NCBI RefSeq assembly: GCF_011395035.1
Contig: NZ_CP024770.1
Coordinates: forward strand, 1,355,634 to 1,415,097
Reading direction: 5' to 3'
Source of the DNA: Pantoea cypripedii
GTDB lineage: Bacteria > Pseudomonadota > Gammaproteobacteria > Enterobacterales > Enterobacteriaceae
DNA: 59,464 bases
Made by a program: the position numbers and the translations under genes. Under the pieces are notes generated by a model. That model was given only the letters and a program-made list of their open reading frames with translations. It was not told where the DNA came from and did no database searches. Positions 51,468 to 59,116 of this stretch are shown here, piece by piece; position 1 is the first letter of the stretch, and each line of letters begins with the position of its first letter.

Positions 51468-52247
51468 TCAGTTCAGATGTTGCTTCGCCTCCTGACGGAC
51501 ACGGTGCAAGACACGGTGTTTTATCTCACCATAGCAGGGATGTTCTGCCAGCGTTTCAATATCCCGATTCCTCCCGAATGGCAACGTGATCTCCTCAACA
51601 ATCCTGCCGGGTTTGGCTGACATCACCAACACGCGGTCTGCAAGGAACAACGCCTCATCCACGTCATGTGTGACAAACAACAGGGTTGTCCCTGTTTCCA
51701 GCCAGGCATTTCGCAGCAGCTCTTGCATCATCATGCGCGTTTGCGCATCCAGTGCGCCAAAAGGTTCGTCCAGAAGCAACACGTCCGGGCCGGGCAGCCA
51801 GGCGCGAGCCAGTGCCACACGTTGCTTCATCCCACCGGAGAGTTGCCAGGGGGCATGATGTTCAAAACCTTTGAGTCCGACACGTGCAAGCCAGTCCAGC
51901 GCCAGGTTATTCACCTCCTCTTTGCGATAGCTGCTCAGGCGTGGGCCAAACGTGACATTATCCAGCACGGACAACCATGGAAACAGATTTGGCTGCTGGA
52001 AAATCATACCGCGCGACGGGCCTGGTTTTTGCACCAACTCACCATCACAGAGCACGCGTCCGCTATCAGGCTGATTAAAACCGGCCACTAAATTGAGGAT
52101 GGTGGATTTGCCACAGCCCGATGGCCCTAATAACACCACAAACTCGCCTTTGTTCAGTGTCAGTGAAATATCTTGTAGTACGGTAAAAGGTGCGGGTTTA
52201 CCTGCAAACTGCAGCGACACATTTTCCAATGCAATCTGTACGGACAT
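51468..52247 (-). CDS. Sulfonate/taurine-type ABC transporter ATPase (TauB/SsuB-like)
   Basis: A 259-residue cassette ATPase. The start at 52247 follows GGGAAAG, and the ATG shares one base with the permease stop (TAATG); the in-frame ATG at 52265 lies inside the permease gene. Walker A GPSGCGKS is at 41-48, signature LSGGMKQR at 135-142 and Walker B LLLDEPFGALD with Asp159/Glu160. It is the last gene of the operon from 55785. Confidence 0.93.
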   Translation of the reverse strand: MSVQIALENVSLQFAGKPAPFTVLQDISLTLNKGEFVVLLGPSGCGKSTILNLVAGFNQPDSGRVLCDGELVQKPGPSRGMIFQQPNLFPWLSVLDNVTFGPRLSSYRKEEVNNLALDWLARVGLKGFEHHAPWQLSGGMKQRVALARAWLPGPDVLLLDEPFGALDAQTRMMMQELLRNAWLETGTTLLFVTHDVDEALFLADRVLVMSAKPGRIVEEITLPFGRNRDIETLAEHPCYGEIKHRVLHRVRQEAKQHLN

Positions 52248-53017
52248 TATTCTTTCCCAGCCCACGGCACAATGACACGTTGTAAACCCAGAATCATTAA
52301 ATCGAGCAGATAGCCAATACCGCCGAGCAGCAGAATACCCAGCATGACAATATCGGTTCGTAAATAGGCGCTGGCATTAATCACCATCCAGCCAAGACCT
52401 GAACTGGCCGCCACCATTTCCGCTGCAATGAGTGATGTCCAGCCGATGCCAATTGACAACCTTACGGTGGTAAAGAGTTCGGGCAGCGCATCAGGCAGCA
52501 CCACGCGCAAAAATATCTGGCGGCGGGAAGCGCCCAGTGTCTGTGCTACGCGAATGCGCGAGCGGCCAATGCGTTCAACCGCGGCGCTTGCCCCTACCAC
52601 CACACTCAGAAAGGTGGAGATGAAAATAAGGAAAAACTTTGACGCTTCGCCAATACCGAGCCATACCACGGCCAGCGGTATGAGGGCTATTTTAGGTAAC
52701 GGACGTAAAAACTGGATGAAAGGATCCAGCACAGCAGACAGTCCTTCCGACATTCCCATCAGTAAACCCAGTGGCACACCGAGCAGAATCGCAACGGAGA
52801 AAGCACTCAATGCACGCGCAAGGCTCACCGCAATGTTTTGCCAAAGCGGAACTTCACGATAGCCATCTTCAAATAGCTCCTGCGTAGCCAGGCCAATATC
52901 CGTCAGTGATGGCAGCAACAGTGGATCCACCCAATGTCGGGTGGCTGCCAGCTGCCAGAGGATAAAAAAGATCACCACAGAGACTACGCTGATGGTGACC
53001 CGTTGTTGCATCTTCAT
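52247..53017 (-). CDS. Sulfonate/taurine-type ABC transporter permease (TauC/SsuC-like)
   Basis: A 256-residue inner-membrane permease with six predicted helices (first at about 7-25, VTISVVSVVIFFILWQLAA). The RPLPKIALIPLAVVWLGIGEASK segment is the hallmark of TauC/SsuC. The EAA loop is at RVAQTLGASRRQ, and GIGWTSLIAAEMVAASSGLG follows. It overlaps the binding-protein gene by 4 bp and the ATPase start by 1 bp. Length and motifs are normal for the family. Confidence 0.93.
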   Translation of the reverse strand: MKMQQRVTISVVSVVIFFILWQLAATRHWVDPLLLPSLTDIGLATQELFEDGYREVPLWQNIAVSLARALSAFSVAILLGVPLGLLMGMSEGLSAVLDPFIQFLRPLPKIALIPLAVVWLGIGEASKFFLIFISTFLSVVVGASAAVERIGRSRIRVAQTLGASRRQIFLRVVLPDALPELFTTVRLSIGIGWTSLIAAEMVAASSGLGWMVINASAYLRTDIVMLGILLLGGIGYLLDLMILGLQRVIVPWAGKE

Positions 53018-54021
53018 TTTACTGTCGCTGCTGCAGCACGAATGAAACGTGAATCAATGGCGCTATCCCAGTTCGCAGGGATGTCGCGTTTACGGATTTC
53101 TCCGGTGCCGGCCAGGAAGTTTGATGTTTTGGTCAGGGCTTTACCAATACCGCTGTTACTGGTCTGGGTGCCATCACCAAGCCAGGCCGATGTGCCCTGC
53201 TCTGCCAGTGTTGGGTACTCCAGCCCACCTAAGGTGTTGGCCGCAGTCGCTACGGGTGCGCCGACTTCTTTGGCTACAGTGGCGGCTGCTTTTTCCGGAT
53301 CCTGTTTAAACTCGTTGACCTTTTCCTGATGAACACGCAGGAATGCAGTGACGGTTTCTGGGTATTTTTCAGCAAAAGCTTTACTTACCACATAGTTGTT
53401 GTAGATGAGGTAGCCATCTTTCTGCAGATCTTTGGTCGCAAATACCTGATGGCCGCCAGAAGATTCCAGTTCCTGTGCGAAAGGTGCCCAGACATATCCC
53501 GCATCAATATCACCGCGTTTCCATGCGGCTACCATTTCCGCCGGGCGGAGTGGTAACAATGTAATTTTGCTACGGTCAAGTTTATTAACCGCGATGGCAG
53601 CTTCCAGGGCATATTGTGAAGTGGAATTAGGCGGATAGCCGACGCGTTTACCCTCGAGGTCTTTAATATTATTAATACCTTCTTTTCCAATTAAACGCTC
53701 ATAAGTGGCAATGACACCGGATACACCAACAATTTCTACGGGTAATTTTCGCACAATACCTGCAGTCGCCGGACTGGAACCGAAGTTAGCAATATCAATG
53801 GCATTACTCGCGAAGTAAGTTAATGCATCGGCGCCTGAAGCAAACTGCACCCATTTTACTTTACTGTGCAGCGCTTTATCTAATGAACCATCAGCTTTTG
53901 CCAGCAAAATTACTTGTGAACCACCACTGTAGGCAATACGTACTTCATCCGGTGTGGCAGCGAAGGTCATATTTGTCCATAAGCTACCCGCTGCAAGTAA
54001 TAAGCAGATGTTTTTTTTCAC
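53014..54021 (-). CDS. Sulfonate/taurine-type ABC transporter substrate-binding protein (TauA/SsuA-like)
   Basis: A 335-residue periplasmic protein with a signal peptide of about 22 residues (KKNICLLLAAGSLWTNMTFAA). The mature sequence (DEVRIAYSGGSQVILLAKADG, VKWVQFASGADALTYFASNAIDIANFGSSPATAG, GKRVGYPPNSTSQYAL, WAPFAQELESSGG) follows the TauA/SsuA pattern closely. It lies 49 bp after the racemase-like gene on the same strand. The ligand is probably a small sulfonate. Cysteate is proposed from the two upstream enzyme genes. Confidence 0.9.
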   Translation of the reverse strand: MKKNICLLLAAGSLWTNMTFAATPDEVRIAYSGGSQVILLAKADGSLDKALHSKVKWVQFASGADALTYFASNAIDIANFGSSPATAGIVRKLPVEIVGVSGVIATYERLIGKEGINNIKDLEGKRVGYPPNSTSQYALEAAIAVNKLDRSKITLLPLRPAEMVAAWKRGDIDAGYVWAPFAQELESSGGHQVFATKDLQKDGYLIYNNYVVSKAFAEKYPETVTAFLRVHQEKVNEFKQDPEKAAATVAKEVGAPVATAANTLGGLEYPTLAEQGTSAWLGDGTQTSNSGIGKALTKTSNFLAGTGEIRKRDIPANWDSAIDSRFIRAAAATVK

Positions 54022-54070
54022 GATAATTATCCTATATAGTTGTCGCTGTGAGTATTATTCAGAAATGCAA

Positions 54071-54787
54071 TCAAACAGAATGATGATCCTGCCACAGCAG
54101 GGAACATCGTTCCGCCAATGTTGTTGCTGGATCCAGGGTAGGTATGAGAGATGACGTATCCACAGCCTGCAATGCCAGCGGGACTTCGGTGCAGGCGAGA
54201 ATAAGTGTTTGCGCCCCCCGAGCCTGTAAGGCCAGGGCCTGGCGTAGCAGCAATGCTCCGCCGATTTCCAGCTCGTTTCTTTTTACGGCGTAGCAGCCTG
54301 GCACAAACCACTCTGCCATTTCGATCTGGGTGGGTAATACGGGTATAATGCCAAGTCCAGTAAGTCCTTGCTGAAACCAACCCGCGTTTATCGTACCTTG
54401 CGTGGCAAGCAGGCCCACACGCTGAGGCCGTTCAGTTTGGGTTTGCAGTGCTGCCAGAGTTGCTTCAACGATATGCAACACAGGTACCGCGCTGGCGTCT
54501 GCCAGAGCGTCATACCAGTGATGAGCAGTATTGCAGGGAATAGCGATATGACTTGCACCTGCTTCGTTCAGTTTGCGGATAGCATATAAAAGCTGAGGGA
54601 GCGGCGAGGGGCCAGTCCCAGCCAGAGCCTTTTGCCGGTCAGCAATTTGTGGTACGTTCCAGGCTACCACAGGAATTTGTTGCTGATCGCTGGTGGCTGG
54701 CGTAGCCAGCAAAAGTTTGCGCATAAAATCAACCGTAGCCAGCGGTCCCATGCCTCCAAGCACACCGAGCAAAAACGGCTGACTCAC
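54071..54787 (-). CDS. Aspartate/glutamate racemase-family protein, candidate cysteate racemase
   Basis: A 238-residue cofactor-independent racemase. The two catalytic Cys are present: Cys85 (IPCNTAHH) and Cys199 (LACTEVPL). The N-terminal GVLGGMGPLATVDF is typical. The family inverts aspartate, glutamate and similar acidic amino acids, and cysteate is the sulfonate analogue of aspartate. It overlaps the sulfo-lyase-like gene by 4 bp and precedes a taurine-type importer, so inversion of D-cysteate to the L form (or the reverse) is a reasonable inference. Plain aspartate racemase is the conservative alternative. Confidence 0.88.
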   Translation of the reverse strand: MSQPFLLGVLGGMGPLATVDFMRKLLLATPATSDQQQIPVVAWNVPQIADRQKALAGTGPSPLPQLLYAIRKLNEAGASHIAIPCNTAHHWYDALADASAVPVLHIVEATLAALQTQTERPQRVGLLATQGTINAGWFQQGLTGLGIIPVLPTQIEMAEWFVPGCYAVKRNELEIGGALLLRQALALQARGAQTLILACTEVPLALQAVDTSSLIPTLDPATTLAERCSLLWQDHHSV

Positions 54788-55785
54788 GATGGCAACACCT
54801 GACGATAGCCAAACAGACCCGCAGAACCACCGGTATGCACAAAGACGATGTTTTCATCCTGACGGAAATGGCCACGGCGAATCAAATCAATCAGGCCAGC
54901 AAAACCTTTGCCCGAATAAACAGGGTCCAATAGGATACCCTCATGGCGAGCCATCAGATTCAAGGCTTCCAGTGTTCCTTCTGAAGGTATACCGTAACCT
55001 GCTCCAACATAGTCACTGTTAGCAACGACAGTATGCCGGGATAATTCGCCCGGTACACCTAACAATTCAAGAGTACGGGATGTCAAATTCCAGACGTTCT
55101 CTTCCTGTTTTTCTTTAGGTGCGCGCACGCTAATACCTAATACGGGGATATGACTATTGGTTGCTTGAAATCCAGCCACTAACCCAGACTGCGTACCGGT
55201 ACTGCCTGTCGCGTGCACAACAAGATCGATACGCAAACGTTGCTGTGAAGATTGATACAACAACTCTTCGGCACAAGCGACATAGCCCAATGCACCAATA
55301 GCATTGGAGCCACCGCCGGGGATGACATAAGGATTATGACCTTTTTCACGTAGTTCACTGGCGTAATCTTCCATCGCCTTTTGCATATCGGTACCGTTGG
55401 GTAAATGAGCCACGATTTTGCCGCCCAGCAAATGGTCAAGTAACACATTGCCGTTGTGCTGATAATCCTCTCCGTAATCGCTAACACGTTTTTCTAACAG
55501 TGCGTGTGTTGGCAAGCCCAGTTTTGCCGCTCCGGCGATGGTCTGACGCACATGATTAGATTGGGTCGCACCCTGCGTAATAATAATGTCGGATTTTTTC
55601 TGAATCGCATCGGCTAAGAGAAATTCAAGCTTGCGTGTTTTATTTCCGCCACTGGCCAATCCAGTAGCATCATCACGTTTAATCCAGATTTTAGGACCGC
55701 CCAACAGTGCGCTTATGTTTTCCAGGGGTTCAAGTGGTGTTGGAAAATGCCCTAAGGCAATACGGGGGAAACGTGCCAAATGCAT
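54784..55785 (-). CDS. PLP-dependent L-cysteate sulfo-lyase / D-cysteine desulfhydrase family enzyme
   Basis: A 333-residue fold-type II enzyme of the ACC deaminase/D-cysteine desulfhydrase group. The start at 55785 follows AAGGAG and gives MHLARFPR; the in-frame ATG at 55800 is before that site. The PLP Lys is Lys49 (SGGNKTRKLEF), Ser76/Asn77 (TQSNHVRQT) hold the substrate carboxylate, and a Tyr is in DPVYSGKG. CuyA releases sulfite, ammonia and pyruvate from L-cysteate; DcyD releases sulfide from D-cysteine. The overall wording (MHLARFPR, PTPLEPLEN, VVHATGSTGTQSGLVAGF) matches my recollection of CuyA better than of DcyD, and the downstream taurine-type importer favours a sulfonate. It is the first gene of a five-gene leftward operon. 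Confidence 0.85.
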   Translation of the reverse strand: MHLARFPRIALGHFPTPLEPLENISALLGGPKIWIKRDDATGLASGGNKTRKLEFLLADAIQKKSDIIITQGATQSNHVRQTIAGAAKLGLPTHALLEKRVSDYGEDYQHNGNVLLDHLLGGKIVAHLPNGTDMQKAMEDYASELREKGHNPYVIPGGGSNAIGALGYVACAEELLYQSSQQRLRIDLVVHATGSTGTQSGLVAGFQATNSHIPVLGISVRAPKEKQEENVWNLTSRTLELLGVPGELSRHTVVANSDYVGAGYGIPSEGTLEALNLMARHEGILLDPVYSGKGFAGLIDLIRRGHFRQDENIVFVHTGGSAGLFGYRQVLPS

Positions 55786-56035
55786 AATGGCTCCTTGCAA
55801 ATATTCTTTTCAAATGCAGATTTAACAGATAATTATAAGGCATTACTATACACCTCTGAATTTTATGGCTAAGCATCAATTGCAGATAACGATATATGAA
55901 ATCTGGTGTTGCAATACCACGAGGCCAGGCTGGAAATTGCATTTTTTGCCTAAGCTTTGCGTAAATCTGTCTAATTATTAATTCACAGATAGTCTATTTT
56001 GTTTTCTTTTGTCGTTTTAAAAAGAGCACAAATAT

Positions 56036-57367
56036 ATGCATCTTGCAGCGTTTCTTAATGCCGGTCCGATGGGGACTTCTGGATGGCGTCATCCAGATGC
56101 TGCCCCCGGATTTTTGACAGCAGGTTACTATCGGCATGTTGCTAAATTGCTGGAAGCCGCGCGTTTTGATTTGGCTTTTATCCCTGATGCCCTGTCCGTA
56201 CCCCGCTCTCTGGGGGGCTCTTTTGAACCCGCAGTACAGTGGGGGTCCGGGACCCCTCGCCTTGACCCCCTTGTTATCCTTGGGGTAATGGCAGGCGTAA
56301 CTGAGCATATCGGACTGGCGGCCACACTCTCAACGGGTTACCACGAACCGTTTCATCTGGCGCGGGCTCTCTCCACTTTTGATCATATATCGGAAGGCCG
56401 TGCAGGCTGGAATATTGTTACCTCTTTTCAGGATGCGGAGGCACAGAACTTTGGTTATCCCTCTTTACCGCCAAGGGAAGATCGCTATGCACGTGCTGAA
56501 GAAGTATTAAGCGCCGCTACGCAACTCTGGGACAGCTGGGACGATGGTGTACTACTGCAAAATAAAAGTAGCGGTCAGTTTGGTATCCCATCCAAAGTTC
56601 GGTCTGTTGATTACCGTGGCGAATATGTCAGTACACAAGGGCCACTAAACGTACCTCGTTCGCCACAGGGTTATCCTCTATTGATTCAGGCGGGGGCGTC
56701 ACCGAGTGGCCGGAATTTCGCTGCGCGCTGGGCAGACGTGATTTTTTGCAGTCATGAATCATTAACCTCCGCTATTGCCTTTTATCAGGAGATGAAGCAG
56801 CGCGTAGCCGACCAGGGGCGTGATCCTAACCAGGTGATCATCCTTCCGGCCGCCACCGTAGTCGTAGGTGAAAGTGACGCGGATGCACAGCAAAAGCATC
56901 GGGCATTTGCTGAACTTGTGCATCCGCTGGCCGGGCTTTCACGTCTGGCCTATCACGTGAATGTCGATCTCACTCAGTACGATCTAGATGGTCCGCTGCC
57001 GGACCTGGGTGAAGTTGGCGTGCAGGGTCATTACGATGAGGTCAGAGAATTTGCGCAACGCGAGCAACTTAGCATCCGTGAGATTGGTCGTTGGTACGGT
57101 GCGCGCACCGAAGGCAACATGATCGGTTCCGTGAATAGCGTGGTGGATACGATGGAGCAGTGGCTGGAACGAGGTGCTGCTGATGGTTTTATGATCCAGG
57201 CAACCCATCTCCCTGGCGCATTTGAAGAGTTTGCTCAGTATGTCGTGCCCGAACTACAGCGACGTGGTTTGCACAAAACAGAATATGTTGGCTCAACGAC
57301 CCGTGAAAATTTTGGTCTTCAAAGGCCCGTTCGAGATGCATGGCAGCAACGTGCATTGCGGAGGTGA
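56036..57367 (+). CDS. NtaA/SnaA/DszA-family FMN-dependent monooxygenase
   Basis: A 443-residue luciferase-like enzyme with the family block LSTFDHISEGRAGWNIVTS at about 112-130 and VPRSPQGYPLLIQAGAS later. It starts abruptly at MHLAAFLNAG, close to the usual N-terminal strand, so the start is probably correct. It is the fourth member of this family in the window and the most divergent. It begins a rightward operon with a rhodanese two bases downstream and a ThiM-like kinase. It probably cleaves a C-S bond of an imported or endogenous sulfur compound. Reduced FMN must come from a reductase outside the window. Confidence 0.9.
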   Translation: MHLAAFLNAGPMGTSGWRHPDAAPGFLTAGYYRHVAKLLEAARFDLAFIPDALSVPRSLGGSFEPAVQWGSGTPRLDPLVILGVMAGVTEHIGLAATLSTGYHEPFHLARALSTFDHISEGRAGWNIVTSFQDAEAQNFGYPSLPPREDRYARAEEVLSAATQLWDSWDDGVLLQNKSSGQFGIPSKVRSVDYRGEYVSTQGPLNVPRSPQGYPLLIQAGASPSGRNFAARWADVIFCSHESLTSAIAFYQEMKQRVADQGRDPNQVIILPAATVVVGESDADAQQKHRAFAELVHPLAGLSRLAYHVNVDLTQYDLDGPLPDLGEVGVQGHYDEVREFAQREQLSIREIGRWYGARTEGNMIGSVNSVVDTMEQWLERGAADGFMIQATHLPGAFEEFAQYVVPELQRRGLHKTEYVGSTTRENFGLQRPVRDAWQQRALRR

Positions 57368-57369
57368 AT

Positions 57370-58221
57370 GTGACGGTAACTTTTCCTTCTGCACCGATTG
57401 TTTCCGCTCAGTGGCTGTCAGAAAATCATCAACACGTGATTCTGCTTGATTGTTCCGTTTCGCGCTCTACCGATGCAAACGGCAGGACAGAATTTTCCTC
57501 CGGGCGTGAAATTTTTCTGCAGCAACATTTACCTGGTGCACAGTTTGCTGATCTGTTTGGTGCGTTCTCTGCCCCTCATGCCAGATTCCTTTTTACCGCA
57601 CCTGACGCTCAGCGGCTCTCTGCTGCACTGCGGTCTGCAGGCGTGAATCAGCACAGTCTCATCGTCGCTTACGATCAGCTAAATGGCGCTTACGCTGCAC
57701 GCATATGGTACTTACTCGCTGGAGTATATGGCTGGAATAACATTCGAGTGCTGGATGGCGGATTTGCCAGCTGGGTGCAAATCCGGGGTGCTATTGAAAC
57801 TGGCCCTTCCAATCCTGATGTCCGCGGCGATGTTCAGCTTAAGGTCGCACGTTCTCTGCTGCTTTCTACCGGGCAGGTAGAGCAGGAAACCCAGCGTCCA
57901 TTAGTGTGCGCGCTGCGCCGCGAGTCTTTTCAGCAAGCGCATATTTCCGGCAGCATTAATCTGCCCTATCCCGAACTGCTCAATGCCAGGGGCTTAATAG
58001 ATATCCAGCGAGTGATAGCCGCTTTACGGGATGCAAAGCTTACTTCGCCACAGGAACTGCTGCTCTATTGTGGTGGGGGTATCAATGCGGCTGGACTTGC
58101 ACTGGCGTTGGTGACTGCGGGTTATCCCATCGATTCTCTTTTTCTGTATGACGACTCACTAAACGGTTGGTTGTTCGATAATTCACGCCCAATCGCCAAC
58201 GACCCGGTTATTCATCGGTGA
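57370..58221 (+). CDS. Two-domain rhodanese-family sulfurtransferase
   Basis: A 283-residue protein with tandem rhodanese domains (about 5-135 and 150-283), like thiosulfate:cyanide or 3-mercaptopyruvate sulfurtransferase. I choose GTG 57370 because GGAGG lies five bases upstream and the upstream ATG at 57340 is inside the monooxygenase gene. The active-site Cys234 is in LYCGGGINAAG in the C-terminal domain. The N-terminal domain keeps the LDGGFASW element but has no Cys loop. The CGGGIN loop differs from the CGSGVTA of 3-mercaptopyruvate sulfurtransferase, so the sulfur donor is uncertain. It probably accepts sulfur released by the preceding monooxygenase (inference). Confidence 0.9.
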   Translation: MTVTFPSAPIVSAQWLSENHQHVILLDCSVSRSTDANGRTEFSSGREIFLQQHLPGAQFADLFGAFSAPHARFLFTAPDAQRLSAALRSAGVNQHSLIVAYDQLNGAYAARIWYLLAGVYGWNNIRVLDGGFASWVQIRGAIETGPSNPDVRGDVQLKVARSLLLSTGQVEQETQRPLVCALRRESFQQAHISGSINLPYPELLNARGLIDIQRVIAALRDAKLTSPQELLLYCGGGINAAGLALALVTAGYPIDSLFLYDDSLNGWLFDNSRPIANDPVIHR

Positions 58222-58236
58222 TTAAAGGAAGATGAT

Positions 58237-59022
58237 ATGCAAACATTAAACTGGCAGGATCGCAGTGTTCGTGATGCGCTTCGCCATATTAAACAGAACA
58301 AGCCTTTTTGTTATGGATTGACCAACTACATCGCCGCTAACCTTTCAGCCAATGTCTTGCTGGCCATCGGAGCTGGCCCGGCGATTGGTGCCGCACTTGA
58401 CTGGCAAACGGCTTTTGGCCGCCATGCCAATGCCTTGTGGATAAATGCTGCGTGTTTGATGAGCAATACACCCCATGAGGTGCGTCAGGCTGCCAGGGCA
58501 GCACACGAAGCAGGCGTTCCCTGGGTGCTGGACCCCGTGGCGGTCGGGGCGGGTGCGACAGAGTACGATCGTGTCATACAGGGTCTGCTTGACTTCAAAC
58601 CGACAGCCATACGCGGGAATGCCTCAGAACTCATTGCTCTCGCGGGTGGTAATGGTGGAGGAAAAGGTGTCGAGACCACGCTGTCTTCGCAGGATGCGCT
58701 CCCCTACATTGAGGCGTTTGCGCGCAGCCAAAATACGATTACAGCGGTGAGTGGACCCATTGATTTTATTACTGATGGCCAAAGGACAATTGCTGTGGAA
58801 GGCGGTGATGTTCGACTGACCCAGGTAACAGGCGCGGGTTGCAGCCTTGGTGCACTGACTGCCGCCTTGCTGACCACACCCATCGATAAATTAACGGCCA
58901 TCGCCGTTGCACATGTTTTCTATGCCGAAGCAAGCGGTCGCGCATCAAAAGCGCGGGGAACAGGCAGTTTTGCCGTGCAATTTCTTGATGAATTATCGTT
59001 GCTGGATCCTGATGGCGAATAA
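58237..59022 (+). CDS. thiM: Hydroxyethylthiazole kinase (ThiM)-like
   Basis: A 261-residue ribokinase-fold enzyme. Characteristic ThiM segments are GLTNYIAANLSANVLLA at 27-43, LDPVAVGAG at 98-106, KPTAIRGNASE at 121-131 and the anion-hole TGAGCSLGAL with Cys202 at 198-207. ThiM phosphorylates 4-methyl-5-(2-hydroxyethyl)thiazole for thiamine salvage. This copy differs in the substrate pocket (GAGPAIGAALDW where ThiM usually has GASPxM), and no thiD or thiE is adjacent. It may therefore act on another sulfur heterocycle. AAGGAAG precedes the ATG. It is the last gene of the monooxygenase-rhodanese operon. Confidence 0.87.
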   Translation: MQTLNWQDRSVRDALRHIKQNKPFCYGLTNYIAANLSANVLLAIGAGPAIGAALDWQTAFGRHANALWINAACLMSNTPHEVRQAARAAHEAGVPWVLDPVAVGAGATEYDRVIQGLLDFKPTAIRGNASELIALAGGNGGGKGVETTLSSQDALPYIEAFARSQNTITAVSGPIDFITDGQRTIAVEGGDVRLTQVTGAGCSLGALTAALLTTPIDKLTAIAVAHVFYAEASGRASKARGTGSFAVQFLDELSLLDPDGE

Positions 59023-59023
59023 C

Positions 59024-59049
59024 AATGCGTCCCCATATGGGGACGCATT
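59024..59049 (+). terminator. Terminator hairpin after the ThiM-like gene
   Basis: A perfect 11-bp stem, AATGCGTCCCC and GGGGACGCATT, with an ATAT loop begins two bases after the stop codon. No T tract follows. It ends the 56036-59022 operon and marks the last island-specific feature before the malS repeat. Confidence 0.75.
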
Positions 59050-59116
59050 CCGCTTATGGGGTCAACGTAATCACGTGGCTGGTGATATAAGGCTTATTCC
59101 TGATAATCCCTTGCTG

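Noticed and set aside
54784..55785. Assigning this gene simply as ACC deaminase
   Set aside because: The operon context with a racemase and a taurine-type importer and the MHLARFPR / GSTGTQSGLVAGF pattern favour the D-cysteine desulfhydrase / cysteate sulfo-lyase group.
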